Shown: positions 11,460-23,300, numbered from the stretch's first letter. The stretch is 64,000 nt of DNA from Okapia johnstoni (GCA_024291935.2 CM044326.1:38706948-38770947); one strand, 5' to 3'. Translations and numbers: made by a program. Notes: generated by a model from the letters alone, not told the origin.

Positions 11460-13527
11460 TATATACCAGTTGTCCCAAATTACCAAATTCAATTATTTCC
11501 ACAGTGTTTCTCGGTACCTGCTTTATCGTTAAGTCAAGTTCCCACATGTGTGTGAGTTAATGTCCAGGCTCTCTATTCTACTCCACTGGTCTGCTTGTCT
11601 CTTTCTGCACCAATAACTGGCTGGGTCCTTGATAACTTAAAGTAAGTTTTTCTACTTTAAGAAAAGCAGAAAGATCAAGCTTTCTACTTTAAGCTTTAAG
11701 ATCAAGCTTCCCCATTTAATTTTCTTCTTCCAAAGTGTGTTGACTCTTCTTGACTCTTCCTCTTCCACATACCTTTTAGAATCAGTTTCTTCTCTTTAAA
11801 AAAAAAAAAAACCCTGGCACTTAGATTGGAAATTCATCAGATCTATACATCAGCTTGGAGAAGAGTATTGAGCATTTCTCTTTAAGAATATGTCTTTAAC
11901 TGGGTAACTTTAATTTCTTTCAGTAAAATTTTATAATTTCCTCAATACAGGACTTACCCATGTGCTATCAAATTAATTTTTTTTGAAATTTTATAAACTA
12001 TTTGCTATAAGTAGATTTTACCTACATTTCCTAAGACCTTCTGTTGATTTAAGGAAATGGAACTGACTCTCCCATTTTGAGTTGGAGGTCTATCAATCTT
12101 ACCTTCTAATTAATTTTCACATTTTATTTCTTTATTTTCAATCTTTACATTTCATTTCTTTTCCTTCTTATTGGCAACACTTTCAACACAAAGTTGACTG
12201 CTTTGATGACTATATCCTCCTTTCTGTCTTGTTCCCGCCTTAAAGATATTGCTTTCAGTATTTAGCCATTAAATATGATATTTTCTGTGGAAGTTTTTAG
12301 ATGTCCTGTGTCATATAAATAAAGCTCTCTTTGATTCCAATTTAATTAGAATATTTTTTATTTCTTACAAAGAAGTGTGGATTTTTATTCAAGATATTAC
12401 CTGCATGTATTATGATTATCATATAGGTTTTCTCTTTTATATGATTAATGTGGTGAACTCCATTGACTAATTTTTTCTTTCCACTGAAAGATCAATCTTG
12501 CATTCCTAGAATAAACCCAATTTCTTCACAATGTGTTACATGTTTGATATGTTCCTGGGTTTGTTGTGCCAATAAATTTTGTTAAGAATTTTTGCATCTA
12601 TGTTCATGAGTGGGGCTGGTTGTAATTTTTTTTTTTAACTTTTTTGTTGTTCCTGATCTGGTTTTGCCATCAAAGTGAGGACCATTTCACAAAATGGCTT
12701 GAGTATTTTTCCTTCCTTTTCATCTTCTGTTAAGAGTTTGTATAAACTGAAATTATTGGTTCCTTAAACATTTGATAGAACTCCCCTTTCAAATCATCTG
12801 GTTCTATTGCTTTCCTTATGAAAAGATTTTTAACCACTGATTCAATTTCCTTAATGGTTAATAGAACTGCTTCCTCTTGAATCAGTTGTGATAAGTTATA
12901 TTTTTTCCTGGTATTTTATTCATTTAATTGAGGACTTCAAATTTATTAGCATCCATGTTTTATTCATAGTATCATCAGTTTAATCTCTGTATCATCTTTT
13001 TATTTCTAAAATCATTTGTTTGTGCCTTCTTTCTCTATTTTTCTTAATTAGCTTTGAGTTTTGTCAATTTTATTAATCTTCTCAGACGATCAGCTATTGG
13101 CTTTGTTTGTCCTCTCTAATCGTATGCTTATTTTCTATTCTACTGACTTCTGAAACTCCCACTTTGCCAGCAAGTTTCCTTGGATTTAATCTGCTATTCT
13201 TTATCTCTGTTCTTAAATTTAAGTTCTCATTAATTTTGTCTCTTACTTTTCTAATCTAAGTAGATTTCTCTCTTTTTACTGCTGCAGCTTCATTCCACAC
13301 ACCATGATTTACAGACATTTGTCATCAAACGGCTCTAGACAGTTAATCATTTTCTTTTTATTTACTTTTTGCCCCCTATATTGTGCAGAAGTGTAATTTG
13401 AAAATGTCAAATGCATGACTTTTTCCAATTATATTTTTGATCCTGATTTCTCAGTTAATCGCAATCTGGTCAGAAACAGTGGCCTATCCAGTGCTTCGAA
13501 ATCAGGTGGGGCTGCTTTAAGCTAGAG
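11225..13527 (-). mobile_element. Old L1 (L1M-type) ORF2 fragment, first part
   Basis: The antisense strand of L1 ORF2 can be followed for over 2 kb: 'aaaggtcatgaagatattc' (11292 on), 'gaactgaatttttgtgtg', 'caggctctctattctactc', 'tttgcatctatgttcatga' (about 12590), 'gattcaatttccttaatgg' (12839 on), 'tttgtcaattttattaatc' (about 13060). All reading frames are broken by stops. A MER5A interrupts it at 13528 and it resumes at 13695. Confidence 0.8.
11407..11465. repeat. (TA)n microsatellite inside L1
   Basis: An uninterrupted AT run of about 44 bases followed by 'acacacacatatata'. It lies where L1 antisense normally reads 'ccatatggatatccagttg', and the flanks ('ttttcca' before, 'ccagttgtccc' after) keep L1 sequence. 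The array therefore grew from the L1's own ATAT motif. Confidence 0.95.
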
Positions 13528-13694
13528 CAGCGGTTCACAACCTGGACTGAATATTCCAACCACCTTGGGAGATTTTAGTCCTGGTTCCCAGGACATACGC
13601 CATTCCAGCTACATCACAATGCCAGATGTTATTTACTTTTATAATAAAACACCCCAGGTGATTCCAACATGAAGCCACATTTGAGACTCAGTGG
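13528..13694 (+). mobile_element. MER5A-like hAT-Charlie DNA transposon
   Basis: It opens with the terminal-repeat-like 'cagcggttcacaacctgg' and closes near 'ccaggtgattccaacatga', 'ttgagactcagtgg'. That is the arrangement of the non-autonomous hAT element MER5A. It is inserted in the old L1 antisense fragment, so it is younger than that L1 copy. I could not find a clean 8-bp TSD. Confidence 0.75.
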
Positions 13695-14098
13695 CGTACG
13701 TGTGACCAATTTCAAGACTGTTCCATGTATGCTCCAAAACAACATGTATTCTTCAGTTTGGGTACACAGTGGTGCCACATTCTAAATACATCCCTTGGAT
13801 CTCACTTGTCAGTTGTTTGCATCTGCTTTCCTGTTTAATCAATAACTCAAGGGTGGGTGTTTAGGGGGATGTCTGTGGATTTGTCAATTTCTTCTTATAG
13901 TGCTCAAAGAAATTATCTTTTAAGTTCTACATACATATTAGATTTTACATCTAGAACTGTTAAACCTAGAATTGTTATATCATTCTTGAGACTTGTTTTA
14001 TTCATAGGAAATGACCATCTTTTAACTCCAGTGAGTCTATTTTTTCTGATATTAACATTGCATATCAGCTCATTTTCAGGGGTTGGAGGTAGTACTTA
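13695..14098 (-). mobile_element. Old L1 (L1M-type) ORF2 fragment, second part
   Basis: The L1 continues after MER5A: 'atgtattcttcagtttggg', 'tttgtcaatttcttcttat' and 'gcatatcagctcattttc' all match the antisense ORF2 order. It fades out at about 14098. Confidence 0.65.
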
Positions 14099-14255
14099 AT
14101 ATTCTTCTTCTTCTGTGCCTTTATGTCTGTTTTAAACATATCACTATCTACTACTAATTGTTATCAAACCTATACTAAGCCTGAATATCAGTTTAGTATC
14201 CTTTTCTAACTGTGCACTAAAATAAAACTAATCTGCCATTTAGAGAACATTTCAG

Positions 14256-14392
14256 CAGGCATTCCCTGGTTGGTCCAGTGGTTAGGACTCCCACTCTCAC
14301 TGCCAAGGGCCTGGGTTAGATTTTGGTCTGGGGACTAAGATTCCACAAGCCATGTGACATGGCCAAAAAAATAAATAAATAAAATTAAAAAG
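14256..14392 (+). mobile_element. CHR-type tRNA-derived SINE, short form, with TSD
   Basis: Head: 'ggcattccctggttggtcc', 'agtggttaggactcccac', B-box-like 'gggttagattttggtct', then 'gccatgtgacatggcc' and an (AAAT)n tail. The 8-mer catttcag occurs at 14248-14255 and 14393-14400, which delimits the insertion exactly. Confidence 0.9.
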
Positions 14393-14400
14393 CATTTCAG

Positions 14401-15500
14401 AAGTCAGACTCTTCCCCAATTATTCCAAAGAGTCAAAATTATGATATGAGATTTCCAAAACACACGGTCTCATTAACCAGGCTTCCCCACTCGGAGGACC
14501 TGGAGATCATTATTACTTAACAAAACACAACAAGTCTGATTCTCCCTCTCACATTTGTAATGTCATTAAGGTCCTCATCAACTGCAAAGCCACAACACCT
14601 TTCAAAACAGCCACATTTTATTTTAGTGAGATTTAAAAATTTAACGTAACTGCAATCTTCAGTGATTGAAGGAGCAAAGCAGAACACTGACCCTGGGCAG
14701 CCTCTCTGTCTCAGGTGAGCAACCTTCCAGGGGTCCCGATCCTCATTCGGCCAGAGGGAGACTCTTCCACCTCCTAGGCCAGAGGGAGACTCTACCGGTT
14801 CTGCGTGAGTTTTAAATCAGCCGGTGGGATGCTCTTCAAGGGTGCAATTAGCATGCCAACAGCCAAGTCGGTATTTAAGAAGTCAGAGTTCAGACAATTC
14901 CAAACTTGAAAATGCTTTTACATGCCATCATTCAAATGCTCACATTTTTTCTTTTACAATTAATGAATTGTTTTCAAGGCACCTGTTGCCAATACCTAAT
15001 TTTCATTGAGCGGTGTTTGAGAGAATGTGGCCAAGTGTCAGTGTGTAGCGCCTGCTTGGTGTTGCGTATAATTTTTCGGATATTCTGAATGGCATGTGCT
15101 AATTATTTAGTACAATAGCTAATTTTATGGCGCTGAAAGACTGGAGCAGAAGGGCTGTAATTACTTATAATAGGAATGTCTCGGTTTTTTGTTAAAACCA
15201 AAGTGTGGGAGGCAGAGAAGAAAATAAAGGATAATTTTACACTCTCCTCGGAAGAATGAAATAGTTAATATTTTCAAGACTTTGTTACTAGTAACACTGG
15301 AAGACTAACCATATGTCCTCGACTTCTAAGGAAAACATTGTAGCTTCACGAAATTTACAGCAGTTTCTGAAAAACGTGTTTAGATTTTATTTCCCAAAGC
15401 AAATGAAAATTCTTTTTAAATGGCGTCTTATGCCACCAGTTTCCAGGATAGCATAGACCTTCTTGAGAAAAGGGGGAGAAAAGTTTTCCAGATTTTCATT
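14401..15500. other. Repeat-poor unique sequence, candidate conserved element at 14810-15440
   Basis: There is no coding exon. From about 14810 to 15440 the sequence is AT-rich and repeat-free with many homeobox-type cores (attagcatgcc, acaattaatgaattg, gctaattatttagtac, gtaattacttataat). This is the texture of developmental enhancers. The call rests on texture only. Confidence 0.4.
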
Positions 15501-15501
15501 A

Positions 15502-15772
15502 GCTGCTGCTGCTGCTAAGTCGCTTCAGTCGTGTCCGACTCTGTGCGACCCCATAGACGGCAGCCCACCAAGGCTCTGCCATCCCAGGGATTCTCCAGGC
15601 AAGAACACTGGAGTGGGTTGCCATTTCCTTCTCCAATGTGTGAAAATGAAAAGTGAAAGTGAAGCCGCTCAGTCGTGTCCGACTCTTAGCGACCCCCATG
15701 GACCGCAGCCTACCAGGCTCCTCCGTCCCTGGGATTTTCCAGGCAAGGGTACTGGAGTGGGGTGCCATTGCC
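15502..15772 (-). mobile_element. BovA2 SINE (dimeric, BovB-derived)
   Basis: Two BovA units lie head to tail in antisense. Each has 'cgtgtccgactct' and 'ccaggcaag...actggagtggg', and they are joined by the typical 'gaaaatgaaaagtgaaagt' linker at about 15643-15661. The (GCT)n run at 15502-15516 is the element's usual (AGC)n tail seen in reverse. Both units are well preserved, suggesting recent activity. Confidence 0.93.
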
Positions 15773-15944
15773 GAGGGCCTTATCCGAGGTACATGGAAAC
15801 AATGTAAGTAGGCAGTGTTGCTTCAGAAGCTGTCTAAGGCAGGCTGTGTCCATACCGCAGAACTCACAGGTCCCTTCTCACATCAGCCTTGTCAGAAGAG
15901 CAGAGGGGGAAACTGACGCCTAAAACCCTCTGAAAATGGCACTG

Positions 15945-16430
15945 AGAGTTTTAAACTATTCATACCTCTCAATGCAGCCATTCCATTTCTAGGGATCGAC
16001 ACTAAAAAACAATCATCCACGTGGCATACGATTCATATATCAAATAAGATGTTTCCCTCAGTGTTTTTATAATCATGAGAAATGGGAAGCCATCTAAATA
16101 TCTGGAAAGGTTATTAAATTATGACACACCCAACCAGGGATCTCAAACTGTCATTAAAATGATATTTTAGTCAATAGGGCCCACGAAGGGGAAAGGCTCA
16201 TGATTTAATACAAAATTCAAGACCAGGACACAAAGCCGAAGAAAAATCTATAAACAGTATTATATATGGACAGAGTATTATATGTGAACATAGCAAAAGA
16301 AACTACTTAGAAGGAACATATCTGAATTATATAATTCAGATATAATTCAGTTCATAATTATCCTGGGTGGTGAGGGTACAGATAGTATTTTTTTCTACAG
16401 TAAATTTTTAATAGATATTATTTAAAAATA
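15945..16430 (+). mobile_element. Old L1 (L1M-type) 3' end
   Basis: Sense-strand end of L1: 'gcagccattccatttctag', a later 'aatgggaagccatctaaat' and 'ggttattaaattatgac' segment, then 3' UTR-like 'gggtggtgagggtacagat' and 'cagtaaatttttaatagat'. Heavily diverged. Confidence 0.65.
16321..16340. repeat. Perfect 20-bp palindrome
   Basis: tctgaattatataattcaga reads the same on both strands. A third partial copy (tataattcag) follows at once. It lies inside the old L1 3' end and probably arose by local duplication. Confidence 0.9.
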
Positions 16431-16987
16431 CAAGCTTTAAAGAGGTATCTTGAAGTCAAAGGCAGAGAGCTGAGCCTGACTCCTGAAACCTTCCCAGGAT
16501 CCATTTTTTTTCAGAATCACAAGCATCCGTGGACTCTTCCCGTTTGAGGACATCCTAAGGCAGCATCCTTTTCTGTCTGTTGCTATTTTCTTTCTCCTAA
16601 CACCTTCCTCTCTTCCCAGCACTGTTTCCCCTAATTTCAGACCTTTTTTCCCTCTAACAGTCCATCCATTCCTTGCTCCTTCTCTTTTCTCTGCTCAGGA
16701 ACTGTCCACTGGCCCGTTCCCACCCTGCTGGGGAATCCAGAGCCCAGGGGTCTGCACGGCTATCCAGGAGAGGCAGGAGGCGTGGGGAACGGAACGCATT
16801 CACTGCATGTGGAGGAGTCTCTCGACTCCTCCCTCCATGAGTCCTTAACGACTCAAACATATTCACCCACAGCAGCAAGACCCACATTACTAGGCTGGAC
16901 CACAGGGTCACTTCTAACTGTGAAGATCAAGGACTAAAAGTGAATTCACTGGCCACAAAACTTCATATTGATCCATATCAAGTACTG

Positions 16988-16989
<2 letters not shown>
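16431..16989. other. Unique sequence, no gene recognised
   Basis: A pyrimidine-rich stretch lies at about 16560-16700. No exon or repeat family is recognised. The 85-codon antisense frame at 16654-16911 has no known domain. Confidence 0.45.
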
Positions 16990-17041
<52 letters not shown>

Positions 17042-17054
17042 TTATATATATATG
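16990..17054. repeat. (TA)n microsatellite
   Basis: About 48 bases of uninterrupted TA, then 'gtgttatatatatatg'. It stands just upstream of a Bov-tA head. Confidence 0.96.
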
Positions 17055-17074
17055 TAGACAGATAGCTAGATGGT

Positions 17075-17275
17075 GGGTTTCCTAGGTAGCACTAGTAGTA
17101 AAGAACCTGCCTGCCAATGCAGGAGATGGGTCAGGAAGATCCCTTGGAGAAAAGCAAGGCAATCTGCTCCAGTATTCTTGCCTGGAAAATCCTCATGGAT
17201 AGAAGAGCCTGGAGGGCTAAGGTCCATAGGGTCACAAAAAGTCGAACATGACTGAAGTGACTTAGCACACACACA
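17075..17275 (+). mobile_element. Bov-tA SINE
   Basis: Sense copy: head 'gggtttcctaggtagcact', 'gtaaagaacctgcctgcc', a deletion through the B-box region, body 'ttcttgcctggaaaatcc', end 'gacttagcacacacac'. It is more diverged than the copy at 10992. Confidence 0.92.
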
Positions 17276-18261
17276 GATGGCAGCCACAGAGGGCACAGCT
17301 AGGCTTGGGTGTCTGAGTTGATGGGCACATAGCAAGTGTTCCTGGTACCTGGAAACCAGAGTGAGAAGGAGGAGGCTGGGGTCCAGGACAGGGCTGAGCT
17401 CTGTCACCTCCTCCCCAGGGTGCCCTAAGCCACGTAACATAGGAACAGTATCCTCTCCATCTGCCCCCATGGGGAAGTCACATTTATTGAGTACCTGCTG
17501 TGAAGGGGGCAAAGGGCCAGAGGAGGTCTCTGCCCTCGTGGATCTGACACACCAGCAGCCCCAGAAACACATCTCTGTAGGCTACAGTGCCAGGTGGGGA
17601 TAGATGCTCTGAAGAAAAGCCAAACCAAGGAGCAATGGAGAGAAACTTCAGGGTGGGTGGGTGCCATCTCGGGGCATAAGGAGGAACTTTCTGCAAAGGC
17701 AAGGCTGACAAAGGCCTCAATTAAGTGGGAAGCACAAGTGCTTGGAAGACAGAACATTTTCTACCTGTTTCTATTTTGAAGGTAGGACAGAAAAGATTTT
17801 CTTGATGAGCAGAATCAGGCACATAAGAGAAAGAGGAAGCAAGATATCTGGGGTAGACACAACGACCCCATGAATGAGAAAGCAATTTACAGACTGGGAA
17901 GTACTAAACAGTGGTTCAGTGCCAAGCAAAGGGCTCAGTAGAGAGTGAATATCTGGCAAAGTTTCAAGGAATGATGTAGTTCCTGTCCCACAAAGCCCCC
18001 AGGCATCCGACTTGCTGGGCTCAGTCACTATGGTGATGACCATGATGATGGTGATATTCCCGGGCCCACATCTGTGCATCCATCTACAGTTTTCCAAACA
18101 CCTCCACTTTCCTGTTTCATTTTTGCAACAACCTTATGGGCGGGCACCCCTTCAGAATGCTTCACACGAGGTTTCCTGCAAGGTTGGTATACAGCTGGTG
18201 GGCCTCTCAACTTTGAGCACGATTTAATTCAAAAATCTTTCACACTTCTGTCTTCCTCTAC
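17276..18261. other. Unique or ancient repeat-derived sequence
   Basis: Parts resemble very old mammalian repeats: 'cacatttattgagtacctg' at about 17472 is MIR-like and 'gcaacaaccttatgggcgg' at about 18126 is MIR-like antisense. No gene can be supported. The 168-codon antisense frame at 17066-17572 starts in the SINE and is not a gene. Confidence 0.4.
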
Positions 18262-18672
18262 TACTCAACATGGACGGACTTAGAGATCACTGCACTAAGT
18301 GAATTCAGACAAAGACAAATATCATATGTTACTGCATATATGCAGAATCTAAAAAAAAGAAATGATGCAAATGAACTTATTCACAAAATAGGAATAGACT
18401 CACAGACACAGAAAACACCTTTCTGGTTACCAAAGGGGAAAGGGGTTGGGGAGGAATAGTTAGGAACTAGGGATGAATAGGCACAATCACTGCATATAAA
18501 ATAGATTAACAACAAGGACCTATGGTATAGCACAGGGAACTACATTCAATATCTTGTAGTAACCTATATGTAAAAGAATCTGAAAAAGAAAACATGTGTA
18601 TGTATACGTAACTGTATCACTTTGCTATATACCTAAAACACAGTAAATCAACTATACGTTAATTCCAAAAAG
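18262..18672 (+). mobile_element. Artiodactyl L1 3' end
   Basis: Sense L1 3' UTR with its landmarks in order: 'atagactcacagacacag', 'aacaaggacctatggtata', 'gcacagggaactacattc', 'ctgtatcactttgctatat', 'gtaaatcaactatacgtta'. The 5' part is truncated. Confidence 0.9.
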
Positions 18673-20904
18673 TCCTTGCGATGCTCATTCTTCTCTTTTG
18701 ATTTGACTTGTTGAGTGAGCCCATAGACTTGTAGTCAGTTTATTGGAGGGACAATGAAGAAATATATGAAATGATGAAACTGAATTTTTGACCTACAAAA
18801 GCTGCTCACTTCTTATAGAAAAGAGATGGAGGTCTAGAAGGTGAAGACCCACCTGAGCAGCAGAGCCAGAGTTTGACCCTCTTCTCCAAACTACAGGGCA
18901 CGTGACTCTCATCACCCACAAGGTAAGGCCCAGAGAAGGGTTGGTAACATGGTCAATTTAAGGAAAAATGGTACAGTGGAAAAAGGGGCATTTCCTTCAA
19001 CATTAAAAACCACGTTTCTAAGGGAACTTTTTTATTCCTTTCTCTGTGACCTCTTCCCTTCCTCTTTTTATTTACTGCACAAAAATAGCACAGCAGCCTG
19101 CACAAAAATCCTTGTCTGCAACCACCAGCATCTAGATTTCATTTTCCATATCTTTCCCACAAATCACAACCCATTTGCTTGCACAAATTATACCGAAAAC
19201 TTCAATTTTCTCCCTTGTTTATTCCTCCCCATCTTCTAAAGTTGCATTACTTGTCGTTAATAACAATGCTTAAACCATTCAGTTGACTGTTTTATTATCA
19301 ATTGCTATTTCTTGCGAACAAGCCTTCGGTTATTGTGTTATTTAAAAAGCATTTGGTAATGTGCTTTTGAAAAAACAACTCTACAAAAAAGTTTATTAGT
19401 GTATTAATTATATGACTCTTGAGCCCCCAAACAAATGTAATGATCATATGAAACATGCCAGCCAAATGCAGTGTGTGTGTGATGTTTCCTCATTCTATGT
19501 GCCAATTATATAAATAAGTTTGTTTTGGTACGCAGGCATCTAAACTAGCAGATTCACTTCCAAATGGCCTTAATATTTATTATAATGCCAAAGTAATGTC
19601 AACATTATTTACAGATTATGAAAAATAATTTAAGGCTTGAGCAAACTTGCTGTTGGACTATAACAAGTTTCTTAATCACAGAAATATTTATTGTGATGCC
19701 GTGGGCACACACACTACTGTTTCCAATAATGAGCAAAGAAGATTACGTTTTAACTGTTTTAAGTCTTGTCAAAATATTTTTCGAGAAGACTGGAAGCTTC
19801 TGAGGTACCGAGTCACACTATTGATTATATTGTGGAGTTGGGAGAACGTCACCTTTTGTATCCAAAATTTTACGGTAAATTGTTAGCTTTTCGGAAGAGC
19901 AAATAAATCATTATACTAAATATAGGCTGTCAGGTTAGCTCAGTACTTAGTACAACCTTAAAAATTAGGCGTCTTATCTGTGCTTTTTGTAGAACTGCTA
20001 CTTTATTTAGCGACACATTAAAATAAAGACTTTTTGATTGGCTCAGGAGGAAACAAAGGAAGGGAAGCCAAGAGATAAGAGGCATTAAAACATTAAAAAA
20101 AAAAAAAATCACATAATGCTGTATGTTAAAAATGAGCTCTGCTGGAATATTTGGGTCTCTGGGGCCTTTTATGTCTTGGTGCAGGTAGAGTCGAAGTGTT
20201 CCCTAAAAAGCATCTAGAATGGTCTGTAAAAGAAAACAGCTTATCTCCAAGGTGGTTCGAATGACATGTCTACCCAACAACCAACCTGCCAATGTCAGCA
20301 ACATGTTAGACATTTCGTTTCCAGGATGGTAGCTATGACTCCATCAGGTCCACGGAGCTACATCATTCCTTCTTTCCTTTGACATGACAATAATTATTTG
20401 CATGTTTGTTTGTTTCCGCTTTTTCAACCCTCCGGAGTCACATTCCTTAGCATATAGTTTTCATTTGGTTCTATTCTTCTTTAAAACAGTCCAACCTGTT
20501 CAATTTTAAAGATGTCTTAATTAGTCTAATCCTTATTGGGTTCTTTCCAAAGCTCCTGTTGGCAGACTCAGATTTCAATTAACATTCCACTTCCATACTG
20601 CAAATGCCCTTGCTCAGAATTTTTTTTAAACGTGCTATTTTTTGGATGTCACCTCTCTTCAGCTTTATCCTGCCTCAGAAATCACATGGCTCCTAAAATG
20701 TTTCAAGGCACCAGGCACAGGGAAAAGTTCTGGGCAATGACTTTTCACATTTTCAAGAAACACAATTGTGTTGACCAGCATCTTGTTCCTGTGATTGGAA
20801 GCTTCAGGTGATGAAGGATGCATATACTTCCGGTCCTTCCAAACCAGGCATTAGACCTTTTCCTTTGTGGATGGCAGAGAGTTTAAACCAAGGACATGGT
20901 CATA
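18673..20904. other. Repeat-poor block, candidate conserved elements at 19240-19910 and 20110-20820
   Basis: There are 2.2 kb without a recognised transposon. The part 19240-19910 is notably AT-rich and complex, with TAAT-type cores and runs such as 'ccttcggttattgtgtta', 'gccgtgggcacacacac', 'ggtaccgagtcacact'. I see no reading frame with codon character. The likely role, if any, is regulatory, by inference only. Confidence 0.4.
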
Positions 20905-21050
20905 CAATTCTGGCTTAGTTTATTAAGTACGTAGTGAACAGGTAGGAAATGCTTTCAAATATATTAGTACCTTCAGGCGCTACGATCGTCCTGTGAGGTA
21001 AACATTATCTGTGCCCATTTTATGGATGAAAATGCCTAGAATCCAGAATG
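20905..21050 (-). mobile_element. MIR fragment
   Basis: Antisense MIR order: 'tttattaagtacgtagtga', 'cctgtgaggtaaacattat', 'cccattttatggatgaaaa'. Confidence 0.6.
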
Positions 21051-21344
21051 CTTAACTGAATTTAGAATGCTTAACTGCTTAACTGTCTTGCTTAACTCGC
21101 AAGACAACAGAGCCAAGCCAATCAGGAGCATTTGAGATGAGATGGCTTTCCATTTGGCCACACTGATGTGACTGAATGAGCCTAATTTTGAAAAATTCAT
21201 AGAGAGAATAGAAGTGCAGTGGTGCCATGTTTATTCATCAACAATTGAAAGATGAGATATTGAACTTAAGCAGATGTTTCGGATAACTCTGCCTATTCAA
21301 GGTAATGCCAAGCTTACTTCCATGTAGCCACACTCTCTCTATTA

Positions 21345-21540
21345 TTGAGTCAGATGGCCTGAGTTTGAACCCCAGGTCCATGACCTTGGACAAATGCACC
21401 TAACTTCTCTAGACCTCAGTTAATTCATCAGTAACATGGGGATTGTAATAAAGCTTCTTTCACAGGGTTGCTCTGAAGATTCCACAAGATGATCCTAGCA
21501 GAGCTCTGCACACATGCCTGATGCACAGGGAACAACCATG
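21345..21540 (+). mobile_element. MIR
   Basis: Sense MIR: 'cctgagtttgaaccccagg', 'gaccttggacaaatgcacc', 'tctctagacctcagttaat', 'catcagtaacatggggatt', 'cagggttgctctgaag'. This is one of the better-preserved MIR copies in the window. Confidence 0.8.
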
Positions 21541-21564
21541 GACCCTTGAACAAATGTTGGTTGT

Positions 21565-21760
21565 AGACAACTGTTTCTCATCCTCAGAACTAGAGACAAT
21601 CTGGGCTGGATAATTCTTTGCTTAAAGGGCTTTCCTACACATTGGAGGATGTTTTGCCCATGCCTGGTCTGTACCCACTAGATGCCAGTAGCACTTCCTC
21701 CAGTCGTGACAACAAGAAGGTCTCCAGGTGCTACCAGATGCCCCCAGAAGACACAGGAAC
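21565..21760 (-). mobile_element. MER20-like hAT-Charlie element
   Basis: Antisense order as in MER20: 'tgtttctcatcctcagaac', 'ctgggctggataattcttt', 'acattggaggatgttttg', 'cccactagatgccagtagc', 'gtcgtgacaacaag', 'gtctccaggtgctacc', 'gatgcccccag'. A second copy in the opposite orientation lies at 23301. The family name comes from memory of the consensus. Confidence 0.7.
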
Positions 21761-21908
21761 GCTGCTGTGCTGTGATGCCTTGGAGCTTCCCTGTCCAATA
21801 TGGTAGCCACAAGCTGCCTATGGTGACTGAGCCCCTGCAATGTGGCTGATGTTCATGCTTTGAAGTAATAGCTGGACATACTGGCTTCAATAAAATGTGC
21901 TATTAAAA

Positions 21909-22115
21909 TGGGCTTCTCTGGTAGCTCAGTGGTAAAGAATCTGCCTGCCAGTACAGGAAACATAGGTTCAATCTCTGGTCTGGGAAGATCCCCTGGAGAA
22001 GGAAATGGCAACCCACTCCAATATCCTTCCCCAGAAATCCCCATGGACAGAGGAGTCTGGCATGCTACAGTCCATGGGGTCACAAAGAGTCAGACTTAAC
22101 GACTGAACAACAACA
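21909..22115 (+). mobile_element. Bov-tA SINE with 9-bp TSD
   Basis: Sense copy, 'gggcttctctggtagctca' to 'gactgaacaacaaca'. The TSD ctattaaaa is perfect at 21900-21908 and 22116-22124, so the insertion limits are exact. Confidence 0.96.
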
Positions 22116-22322
22116 CTATTAAAACAATTTCCCCTTTCTTTAATATATATATTTATTTACCTCAGCCACTAGAAACCTAAAAAATACACATGTGGTTTCC
22201 ATCAGACTTCTTTTGGACAGCACCAGGCTAAAGGATTTCATCTCACTTCTAGGAAGGTCACTCCAGACAGTTATTTCAAGTCTGGATCCTTATACTTGGC
22301 CATCAGCCACCCCCAGTTGTCT

Positions 22323-22533
22323 GTGAAGCTGTGAAGCTCAGTTGTGTGCAACTCTTTATGACCCCATGATCTGTAGCCCACCATGCTCCTCTGTCCATGG
22401 AATTCTCCAGGCAAGAATACTGGAGTGGGTTGCCATTCCCTTCTCCAGGGGATCTTCCCGACCCAGGGATCAAACCCAGGTCTCCTGCATTGCAGGCGGA
22501 TTCTTTACCTTCTGAGCCACCAGGGAAGCCACT
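22323..22533 (-). mobile_element. Bov-tA SINE with 10-bp TSD
   Basis: Antisense copy ending 'gagccaccagggaagcc'. The TSD ccagttgtct is perfect at 22313-22322 and 22534-22543. The BovA body ('actggagtgggttgccatt') is close to consensus. Confidence 0.96.
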
Positions 22534-22724
22534 CCAGTTGTCTAGCACCTCACAAAATCATTCATCTTTTCTCCATCACACCTCAGTCAGTGGAACCACC
22601 ATCCTCTTCGCCACTAACTAAGCTCATACACCTGATGTCATTCTTAACTCCTCCCTCCTACTCATCTCCTTATCTCTGATCAAATCCCAGTATACCATTT
22701 CCCAGTCTGTTCCAGTGTTCTAAA

Positions 22725-23135
22725 TGTGAAAAAGAAGCCAGCAAAGCACTGTTTACAGAGAAAACTGAAAACAACCTAAATGCCAATAGCAGGGGACCCG
22801 TGAGTAAATTGTAGTCCATCTCCACATTGCAATACCATGCAGCTATTAGAATCACAGTTGATAATATTTAATATGGTTATAGGAGAGAATATTGCACAAG
22901 AAATATATTTATGTTTCACACAGAGAAGGAAATAGATTAGGACAAAAAACACGGTCTTATTTTCGCCACAGAAGTATACCTATTGATAGTTGCATGGAGG
23001 TATGCATGCAAAACACTAACTATATTAATGGCAGTTTGTTGATGGTGGGTGAGAACACAGATGAATTGTAGTTCAGTCTTATAGTTTTGTTTTGCTCACA
23101 AGTTTTCTAAGATGAACATATATAATTTCTGTAAG
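22725..23135 (+). mobile_element. Old L1 (L1M-type) 3' end
   Basis: 'caacctaaatgccaatagc', 'ggacccgtgagtaaattgt', 'caataccatgcagctatta' correspond to the last codons of L1 ORF2, followed by a diverged 3' UTR ('ggtgggtgagaacacag'). Confidence 0.7.
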
Positions 23136-23300
23136 AAAAGAGATCTATGAGAAGAAAAGAAGAGGTAGAGTGTTGCTGTCTTTATTGTTATAAGGCATAA
23201 TCCTATCTGACTAACTGTAGCAAAAGCACCGTGGTTGTGATATTTCTTTGTAAATACAGGGGCTGATCACTGTCACGCAGATGTTGGCATCAGACGATCT

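Noticed and set aside
11320..11560. Tyr-Ile repeat 'proteins' on both strands
   Set aside because: They are the translation of the (TA)n microsatellite.
17066..17572. 168-codon antisense open frame
   Set aside because: Part of it is a translated Bov-tA SINE and the remainder has no homology.
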